64,000 bases of DNA from Voacanga thouarsii (Eukaryota; Streptophyta; Magnoliopsida; Gentianales; Apocynaceae): positions 3,542,001 through 3,606,000 of the forward strand of contig JANUWF010001683.1 in assembly GCA_026120185.1 (NCBI GenBank). The letters are read 5' to 3'. A program made the translations under genes and the position numbers. Every line of letters begins with the position of its first letter. Positions within the stretch are counted from its first letter, which is position 1. Positions 55,317 to 64,000 of this stretch are shown piece after piece. Below the pieces are notes generated by a model. It did no database searches. It was not told where the DNA came from and was given only the letters and a program-made list of their open reading frames with translations.

Positions 55317-58300
55317 TGTGAAATGGCACCTAAAGTTAACCCTAGAGTAAGGGGGTCGGGATGCATATCATATTATTCTGCATGAATATATATATTTTTG
55401 AATGATTTTATGTGCTTTAGGATTATGGTTTATAGGTTAAAATGCTTAGTTATGCTTATTGAGTAGGAAGGGGAAAATGGTAATTTTACTTGAGGTCAAA
55501 ATAGGAAGATAGCTTGAGGATTAGATAAGAAGAATATTTGGGTGAGAAAATAAGAATAAGAGTTGTTGTGGTTTAGTGGTTAGAGCTTTGTAATTTTATC
55601 TCTAAGGTCATGAGTTCAAATCCCATCATTTAAGTTTTTATCATGATTATCTTAGTTGAGTTTGAATTTTTGTTTTTCTTACATTCCATAAAGATAGGAA
55701 TGCTGTCCTAGGGGAGACCTGAAGAAAATGTCCTAATTCTATCATCATGTCTTAAAAAGAATTGTAGAGGAATTCTTATTCTTTTATAACCTCTAGCTTT
55801 TCCTAACACCTTCATAAATTAAATTTGTTCAAAATTTTATCAAAATTCATCTTTTTAATTCCAGAAAATTCAGCAAGGATTTATTGTCTTTGAATTTCAA
55901 AAATGGATCTTGGAAGTTGGAGAATTGACTGAAAATAGGATAGGAGTTAGGGAAGGTTCTCAAAGAAAATTAATTACCATGGTTGAACCTTCAAACTCAT
56001 CTCCATAGTGTTCATATTCTTCATGGAAGAAACCTACAAATTTTCCAGATTTTGGGCAGCCTAACTTCTGAAAAACCCAGCCATGTTTCTTGCTCATTTA
56101 CTGAAATATGGCCAATTCATTTAGCTTGAAGAACTAAAAATTCTGTGCAATTAGGACTGCACAAAAAACTGCACAAACCAGAAAAAAATCTGGGCAGTTT
56201 TCGCTGCATAGCAGCCTAAAATCGAAGCTGTTTCTTCTGCCTTCAAGCCAGCAAAACTCCTCTACTTTTCCTCCATAAAAAAGGCTAGAAACCAGCCTTA
56301 AAGGACCCTCAAAAACCTCTCAAAAACCTCTGCAAATTGGGTTGGAATACTACAGAAAAATTGCACAGAAATTTGCAGCAAAACATTCGAACCATAAACC
56401 ATCATGAAATCAGAAATTTCCAGCTTTGTTCCCTTAAAGCCTTGGCCGAAAACCACCCTCAAACCTCTGTAAAGTGACCCTTGTTCAGCCATGAACAAAA
56501 CACCATTAACCCCTCCACTTACCTTGCATACTTAGACTCTATAATAACACCTCAAATATCTCCTAAGATCGCTCCATTCAAACTTTAATTTGAACTTTAA
56601 AAAATTTCCAGCATTTCATCTATGAAAACACTCATGTACTAAGCTTCATAACCAGAAATTCCTCTGCTATGGAGCTCTAAATTTTGGCCAGCCTTAGAGC
56701 TACATTAACCTTCATTCATTTCAGCAAAACCAAATAGTCTAGCCGGCTCCATCGTAGCTCCAAGAAACCTTCATCAATCAAACACCATTAACATATCATA
56801 TATCTCAAACCACTCCTCGAATCCCTCCATTTGAATTTCAAACCACCAAATTTTTCTCTTCCTTTCTAAGCTGAAAACTGAAATCCCTGAACTCCCTAAA
56901 CCATTCGGCTAGCATTCTCTAGAAATTCGTGCACACATTTTTCTCAAATTCTCTCCATTTTCACCAAGAACACACACTACTTTTCTTCAAGCCAAAATCT
57001 AGTCTAAACACCTCCAATCTGAATTCATGTCTCTTAGATGTTGATAGGGAGAATAGAATATGAATGGGGGATTGAGTATATGCATATGTATGAAGGGGTT
57101 GAGATTAGGACATGAGAATGGATGATCATGATTAAGCTATAGGGAATTCCTTGACAATCAATGTGTGTTCATCATGTCTTAAGAAAATTTTGGATATTTA
57201 AAGCATGCTAGATGTTATGACACCTTTGGTGAGTGGATTTTCATGTTCTTATTTTCATTGAAGCCATGATTATGATTAAGCTTAGTAGAGATTTGGCCAT
57301 GTGATAGTATGTATGGATTTAAGCCTATGTTCATGAATGGATTAGTTTGTTGTTTGATGTTGGAGACTATGTTCATGATTCTTGTTGAGCAATAGGTAAA
57401 CCATGATTATGTTCTTGTCGATCATATGTTATTTTAATTAACAAAATTTTGTTACCTTAATTAAAATTATTATTATATTTTTTTTCTCTAAAGATTTCAA
57501 AATTCATAGGGAGTGTTGGAAATGGAATATTAAATGAAATATTGATATTTTACTAGTCAAATAAATAATATCTTTTATTAAAAATAATATATATATATAT
57601 ATATATGGTCTTTTATATAAGGAATAATAATAAATAAAATATTAATGATCTTGTAGACCATAGTTCAAACTTTTACCTATATTCATAAATATTACTATTT
57701 ATTTTTAAAATTTATTTGTTATCTATTAACAAAAAATGTAATAAAATTTATTTATTATTAATTAATTTATTACTAATTATTTATTATATATTGAAAATTA
57801 ATTAAAAATTAATTGTAATTTATTATAAAACTATTTTTAAATTACCATTTACTAATATTAACTATGATTATTCAACATTTAAACCCTAGTTTATTTATTA
57901 ACAACAGTACTCAAAGATTTATCATTTGAACCTATAACTTATTAGGAATTATTTTACAACCCCTAGTTATTTTAACTTATCAAGCTATACTTATTTTATA
58001 AAATTATTTATTAGCTAGCCTTAAAGCTTAGGACATTAAGGTCATGACTGTAATTAGTTAAGCCAGGAATTATTTGTGTAAGGCAAGTATAGCTCAAGTA
58101 TAACCTTATGTCTTGTGTTTATCCTATGCAGGGTTAGGTCAGCCTTGGAAGATTTTTGAAATTCGAGTAAGCAAATGATCAGGTAAGCTCCTGCATGGAA
58201 TTATTTGAAGACCAACGCTTATTGTGGCAAGCCAAATGCGATGTGTATGGACATTAATTTTATAAAGGCAAATAAGGACTGTTGTTTTTCCTTTTTATTT

Positions 58301-59244
58301 TAGTCAAGCAAATCATTTGAAAATTAAACAAGTAGCTTTACACAAAATGCTAAACTCTTTCTAAAACCTAACCTTGACAAGAATTTTAGAAACCCTTAAT
58401 TGCTACTTCCAAGTAAATCAATGTATGATCAATTTTCTTCCGAGTGGGACAAGCAACATTGAGTATTCAATAAGGGTATACTACTAGAACTAGTCTTTGA
58501 AGGGTTAGGGTAAGTCTCTTAGTTGGTGGCCACCTCTGAGGGGTGAATCCTTCTTGGATAGGATACCAGTCCGGTAGGTTATACCTGTCCGAGCTAGCAA
58601 GTTTCAGTCATGTGGACTGTGTATTTTCAGAGTGTATAACCGGTAAGTTTGGGTGTAGAGATGGAGGAGTATCTCACCCGGTAGGCCGTACACCTACCTT
58701 TTGTCAGTTTGCACAAAGTGTGGCATTCTGACCGTAATATGGTCATAGGGCCTAACGTGTGGTAACCCATGGCTACCTTTTTGAGTGATTGTATTTATTG
58801 CGCACATGTATGGTTTGAAAAGCAAAACACCACTCTTTATTTTTAACATTTATTTAATGCTTGCCAGCACTCTCTCTTGTGAAAAATTTCAACTTGCATA
58901 TATGAACTGTTTTACCTGAAACACTCAAAGCACATATGGGCTTACTGAGATTTTTTCTCATCACCTTTTATGCCATGTTTTCAGGGCAATCATACTGTGG
59001 AGGTCAATAGCTAGATTTATTGCCTGTGCTTTGAAGACTTTAGGTTATTTTTCTTATGTGTTGTTTTGAGAGATGGTAGCAAACAATTTATTTTGGATTT
59101 GTTCATGTATTTTTGGGTTGTAATAAGTTCAATTTTAAAGTATTGCTTTTATTTTATTTTATGTGACCTAGTTATAAAGGCCCCTTGTCCTATGGATAGA
59201 GTGACATCCCCAGTCCTGTTGGGCCTAGGTAGTGGGGTGTTACA
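55317..59244. mobile_element. C2: 3.9-kb solo LTR, same family as C1, CAAGA target duplication
   Basis: Begins TGTGAAATGGCACC, ends GGGGTGTTACA, with perfect 5-bp flanks CAAGA (55312-55316 and 59245-59249). Shares with C1 the opening CTTAGAGTAAGGGG/GGATGCATATCAT, the tRNA-like unit and the ending GGGCCTAGGTAG. No coding sequence. It landed a few bases upstream of B's TATA box (GGCATATAAAAAC). Confidence 0.9.
55561..55632 (+). repeat. tRNA-like sequence with A and B boxes inside C2
   Basis: TGTGGTTTAGTGGTTAGAGC (A box, about 55567-55586) and GAGTTCAAATCCC (B box, from about 55612). The offset from the LTR start is the same as in C1. Box matches are better here than in C1. Confidence 0.65.
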
Positions 59245-59249
59245 CAAGA

Positions 59250-59907
59250 GGCATATAAAAACACAAGAAAACACAAGGGTTTGGAAGGACACATAGAGAG
59301 AGGTGAATCCATAACAAAAAATTTGCAATCTCTCATTGAAGGAGGTGTTCACCCAAATCAAGAAGGGTTGATCAAGAGAGTCTTCAACGAGGAAGAAAGA
59401 TGCTTGTCTATGAGTGCATTCTTTTACCTGTGTTTTCTTTTCCTTAAACAATCATGTATTCAATATGTCCATTGTAATTTGACATTGTTTTTGTGATTCA
59501 AGATTTATTGATTAATTTAGTCCTTTGATCAATTCATTATTTAACTTGGTATTTGATTGCTTGTTTTTCTTATGGAGTTCGTTGATTGAAGGGGTTTTTT
59601 TATTAACTTGCTTGAAAAAGATATTAGTAGTGACTTCAATTAATTAATTAGTTTCGTATTTGGTATCTCTTAACTTGCTTGAAAAAGGGTTTAATTATCT
59701 AGAATATTAGTAATCAAAGGTTAGTTGATGATCGCTAGAATATGAATTCATTAACTAATTTCATAGTTTAAATCACCTAAAATATAGAGGTTTATATAAG
59801 GACTAATTTTAATGCATCTTTTGGATAAGTTTGTTGAGACAAAATATGTTCACTAATTTAACTAGAAGGTAGTGATTTTATGGATTGCAAATGAAGTGAG
59901 TCTATAT
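59250..59907 (+). repeat. Element B 3' LTR, second part
   Basis: GGCATATAAAAACACAAGAA onward matches 11966-12475 of the B 5' LTR (TATA box at about 59253). It breaks off near 59907, where the 5' LTR would continue ATTAAATCC, at a new inserted sequence. Confidence 0.85.
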
Positions 59908-62190
59908 AATAACCCGCCTTGCGTAAAGCATTTGTGTAGAATAGTCTTGTTTAAAATAAAAATACATATACAAAGAAATTAATGATATATTTTCTTTTCC
60001 TTATTATTAATAATATTATTAAGGTTGCAAATTAATAATATTATTCATAGTGTTATAATATAGCCATCACTAGTGCTATTATTATTGTTAATATTAGTAT
60101 TACTATTATTTTTGCTAATATCATTATTAATTTTATTTCATTTTATCCTATTTTATTTTAGTTTATTTTATTATCATATTTATTATTATTATCGTATTTT
60201 CTTATTATTATTGTTGTTGTTGTTGTTGTTGTTCAATGATAATAATATTATTATCACCTTTATTCTATTATCCATTACTATTATTTTTATATCTATTATT
60301 TAATACCAATATCTCTTGGCAAAATTAAATTATAGTATTATTAAATTCAATAATTATATTGAATTATTATATTATTCTTACTATTATACACACACAACAA
60401 CAACAACAACTACTAATACTATAAATATCTTAATTATATTATATACTAAGATATTTTAGGGGGCCCACAAGGAAATAAATTAAGATGGCCCACAAGCATG
60501 ATATTTTTGACCAAGATTAACCATTCTTAGACTTTCTCTAATTAAGCTTAATTAAGTTAAACTAGATTAGGGTAAATTAATCCTGATTTTGTATATATTA
60601 GTCCTAAGAAATTTTAAGAGTTTCTATAAACTTCTAAAAGGTTCTACAACCTTCTAGCATGATCCTTAATCTTCTTGTGAATGTTAGAGAAGTCTAAAGA
60701 CTTCTAGAAATGCCAACTCACCCTAAGTCATTTTATTAAGGTCAAAACAAGACCAAGAGGATTGAGCTATATAAATAGGAGCAAGGAGGGGAGAATTTCG
60801 GCCAAAGCTGGGAGGAGAAGAAGAAAAATCAGAAAAGTGAATAGAGGAAAGGAAAACAAGAAAAAAGAGAGACTAAGGGAGATAGAGAGATTTCCGGCAG
60901 CAAGGGAGCAAGGAGAAGACAACCGGCAACAAGGAGGAAGAAAAGGAAACTGGCAGCAAGGAGAAAGAAAGGAGAAGGAAGGAAGGAAAGGAGTATACAG
61001 CTTTGCCTTCATCTTGGAAAGGTAAAGGATCCCTTCTAAAAAGCTAAGAGAATGATATTAGAAGTTGGAAACTAATTGCATATGAATTTGTTGATGTTAA
61101 GTAATGAAAATATTTTGATGTTGTGATGGATGTTGGATTGACCGGTTGGTGTAGTGACGGGTTGAGTATGGTTTTCAGTTCATTTGAGGTGTATTGGAGT
61201 GATGGTATGCTGAAAATTTGAAAAGAAAAAGATAGAAGTGATAAAGAAAACAAGAAAAGCCATTTGTTAGTAACAATTCACTAGCTTGTGTTGTTTGGAA
61301 ACTTCAAAGTAAATCTGAGAAAGAATGACTGGAAATGAAGCATAAATAATCCTAAAAATGTCCTAGACTAGTTAGAAAGGATTTGGAACAAGTTGTGTGG
61401 AGGTTGTGAGGGTTTTGAATGGCTAAGAGATCATGAATAGCAAGAATGGTGAAAGCTGTTAAAAATTTACTGGTTTGGTAGGTTTGGAATAATTTATTTG
61501 TTTAAACAAAAGAGAAGTGCTCGGAATGAAAACCGGTTAGAAAAATTATTTTGGGATGTTAAATGAGGTATTAAAGGGTTTACATGTGGTATGATATGTT
61601 GAAGAAACCGTAGAAATAAATTAAAACAAGTTGGGCTTCTAAACTGTAATTTTGAACCTCCAACTCGGAACAGTAAGTTTAGCTGAAACACTGAATGAAA
61701 TGGAGAGAGTTTTGAATACCCCATGACCTTAATTTGATATAGAAATGTCCTAGGAGTATCTTGGAATTAGTTTCACCTCATTTGGACCTGTATTGAAGGA
61801 GTTATGTACAAAATACTGGAAGATGACAAAACTGAACTCCAACCTCGGAACAGTGGAATTAACTGAAAAACTGTACAAAATGGGAAGGATTTTACATGTC
61901 TCATGACCTGGAATTGATAGAGGGATGTCTTAGGAATATTATGGAAGTAACCTCACCTAATTTGGACCTATATTGAATAAGTTATGTGAAGAATAGTGGA
62001 GGATGGTAAAGCTGTAAAACCAGAAAACCATCAAAAGTACTAATACAATTATTTCTTCAAGGAACTTATAGCAACCTTATTCGAACCATCAAGCATTTGA
62101 ACCCATTAAGTAATAATATGGAGATATACTAATGGTTGATGGAAAACGAGAAACAGGGGCATGCTCTGTAAGTTAAAAAAAAAATTGGAG
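59908..62190 (+). repeat. Unassigned LTR-like insertion with TATA box
   Basis: Starts near TAACCCGCC inside B's 3' LTR. AT-rich first part with TTA, TTG and ACA trinucleotide runs (60073-60412). TATATAAATAGG at about 60770 is followed by a purine-rich leader-like stretch and GAAAGGTAAAGG at 61016, a possible splice donor. This resembles U3-R-U5 of a long LTR on the plus strand, but the right boundary, repeat partner and target duplication are not visible. Contained open frames are low complexity. Confidence 0.45.
60769..60780 (+). promoter_or_regulatory. Candidate TATA box
   Basis: CTATATAAATAGG in an AT-poor local context, followed within about 40 bases by a purine-rich transcribed-leader-like region. 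Likely promoter of the unassigned LTR. Confidence 0.5.
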
Positions 62191-64000
62191 AAAAATAAAA
62201 TGCGAGCCTTAAAGGCTACGCGGAAGCGTGAGGATCATACCTTTGCGTTCCTTAACCCTCCTAGGTTGCGTAGGAACAGATTGAACGGCCAGAATCGCCT
62301 CGCTTTGCACACTTGAAGGAGCTTCCGGTTGAACACCCGCTAGCCTTCTACTTCGCCTTGTTTGCATTAACGCTTAGCTCTCCAGCTCTCGGGATATTAC
62401 TCAGCCTAACCTCTAGTTGGTGAACACTATGGTGAAGAGGAACGATCTCAAAACTCCTTGGTTCTTTCGCTATTGATTAGCAAAGAACAAGAAGAAACCA
62501 CAGAGGAAGGGAGAGGGAAAAACGTAAGCTACCAGAGAGAGAGTGACGTGAGTCTTGTGAGGCTAGGAAAAAATTAGGGTTTTTTCTTTTCCAAAGAGTT
62601 GTTTATAAGTTAGCCAAAACTAGGTCTCTCAATATCTGATAAACATATCCCCGAGATTTCAAAACACCCGGATATTATCCTGAGAATCAGTTTGGCCTAA
62701 CCCTAAACTCCTCTTAACCGTATCGGGAAAAACCCTAAGGTCCAAGCTATTGGGCCAGAAAAATATTTATTATTTTTCTTGGACCCAAAAGGCCGAAAAT
62801 AATAAATATTAATTATTTATTTCCTAGGCTTACATAAGTAACCTAATAAATAATTAATTAGCCCAAATGAACCATAATAATTAATCTTTAATTATTTATT
62901 TCTTGGGCCTATATAAATAACCCAATAAATAATTAAACATTATTTATTTCCCCAAGTTTAAGCCTAGGTTAATTTCTTAATTATTCATACTGGACCTAGG
63001 CCCTGAATAATTAATTAACCAAATAAACTAGATAATTAATTTCTCTCAACTCCTATTTTATTTATTTATTTATTTTATTCCAGTCCAATAATAAATTAGA
63101 CTTCTTGAATAAAACAAAACAAAACAAAATAAAATAATATCCTCTTCAACTGAGACCAATTCCTCAACCCAAAAATTAGTTAGGACTTACGGGCTATTCC
63201 GAGGACTAAAAAGACACATCGCCTTGGCTGCTAAAATGACCAAAATACCCCTGCTATATAAATAGCTGTATTTTGCATTTTAAATATTTCCTAATATCAC
63301 TATAAGGAAATATTGACCCCAAGGACAATGTTGCGATAGCAAAGTATCCGACCTACAGGTGAAATGACTAAAATACCCCTCTACACATCGCCGTACATTT
63401 AGAGAGGAAGAAGTGTACTAACACCCCTCTAAATGACATCTACCATCCTTAGGCTTCTAGTCCAATGATCCATGACTTCCTGGAGTATTTCCGCTTTCCA
63501 AGGGAGCTACCCTAAAGCAAACATGCAAGTCATGTTTCCCAGGACCCGGGATAATTTAGACCATTCGGACAACCACAAGGGGCAATATAGTGCAGAAACT
63601 ATCTTGTATAAGTCTGTCTTAACTAACTAGTCACACATACCCAACATGCAAGTATATTGGCCCTACGATAGAACCTCAACTACAGCAAATCAAAGTATAT
63701 GCTTCCAGCTTCGCCAGACCACCAACTCATACTCAAGTCGTAGAGTACTAGTCCATGCTGTAGCGGTAGTAGTCTAGGTTTCTACCATATAGTACTTTGA
63801 GAAACCACTACTACAGGTCCTGTTCTACGTATTCGAAATACGCTTATGTCATGAAGTGAGTGGACTACCCACTGGCTAAAGGTAAGCCATTCCCTATTTG
63901 GAATTCATAACATAATAACCTAAACATGATTAGATTCCCAGTCTCATCAATAAGTTAAGAACAAATGTTTATGTGTTAAATAACCCGTGATCCATACCTT
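62191..64000 (-). repeat. Probable copia-type LTR, minus strand, cut by window edge
   Basis: Resembles the two copia LTRs in layout: a GGTGAAGAGGAACG stretch at 62431 matches 10531 in the Copia-2 LTR, followed by a TATAA-containing region (62600-62612) and a long AT-rich then mixed stretch. No primer site is seen on its left, so it would be a 3' or solo LTR. No coding sequence; AATAAATAATTAATT-type repeats at 62830-63030. Confidence 0.45.

Larger units (their letters stand above)
11835..59907 (+). mobile_element. Element B: Athila-like non-autonomous gypsy element, frame of the nest
   Basis: Pieces in order: 5' LTR remnant (11835-12841), decayed tRNA-Asp primer site, gag start (13123-13580), gag end (49925-49995), spacer, ORF2 (51186-52106 and 53526-53806), polypurine tract, and 3' LTR (54797-55316 and 59250-59907). 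Everything else inside is later insertion. There is no pol. It is a family separate from A: LTR arms and ORF2 differ strongly, but organisation and terminal bases (TGATAGGGG...GCATCA) agree. Its primer site is the most decayed, as expected for the oldest layer. Confidence 0.85.

Noticed and set aside
60762..61025. Lys/Arg/Glu-rich 87-codon open frame after the TATA box
   Set aside because: Purine-rich low-complexity leader sequence; an equally open frame exists on the other strand, and no homologous domain is apparent.

Overview
This is a gene-free stretch of a plant nuclear genome (almost certainly an angiosperm), AT-rich and built almost wholly from LTR retrotransposons inserted into one another. 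I see no host protein gene, rRNA gene or functional tRNA gene. Every recognisable coding segment belongs to a retrotransposon and nearly all are broken.

Layout. From the left edge, a Ty1/copia element on the minus strand (Copia-1, <1-8029) sits inside the gag of a second minus-strand copia element (Copia-2, 8030-11834). Copia-2 sits inside the 5' LTR of an Athila-like Ty3/gypsy element called B here, which frames most of the window (11835 to about 59907). Inside B's gag lies a complex LTR-internal-LTR-internal-LTR element (A1 plus F, about 13582-49924). A1 was hit by E (19013-40815, target duplication CCTCT). E's 5' LTR was hit by D (20257-33462, minus strand, target duplication ACTTT). D was hit by a 4.3-kb solo LTR of another family (C1, 22987-27293, target duplication ACCGT/ACTGT). 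B also carries a family-A solo LTR in its second ORF (G, 52107-53520, GGATG) and a second copy of the 3.9-4.3-kb solo LTR in its 3' LTR (C2, 55317-59244, CAAGA). The right end (59908-64000) is a further LTR-like sequence with a TATA box, followed by a probable copia-type LTR.

The Athila-like elements (A1, D, E, F, B) share one plan: LTR of about 1.5 kb starting TGATA and ending ATCA, a tRNA-Asp primer site, gag with a CX2CX3HX4C knuckle, a spacer of about 1 kb, a second ORF of about 400 codons resembling the 'putative plant transposon protein' family, about 1.8 kb of non-coding 3' sequence, a polypurine tract and the 3' LTR. None has protease, reverse transcriptase, RNase H or integrase, although the gag-to-ORF2 interval is uninterrupted. 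They therefore look like a non-autonomous, gag-plus-ORF2 lineage that needs pol supplied in trans.

The most unusual signal is non-coding. GGCGCC-centred near-palindromes occur in pairs about 24 nt apart, with about 68-79 nt between pairs, so pairs recur at roughly 102 bp. The array lies upstream of the TATA box in the family-A and B LTRs, as a single pair in the gag-ORF2 spacers, and with nearly the same spacing in the untranslated leader of Copia-1, an unrelated superfamily. In B the arms have changed sequence but stay palindromic. Other notable structure: a duplicated polypurine-tract block, a possible conserved intron before ORF2, and a tRNA-like Pol III promoter unit inside both copies of the long solo LTR. 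All coordinates and motif comparisons were read by eye.
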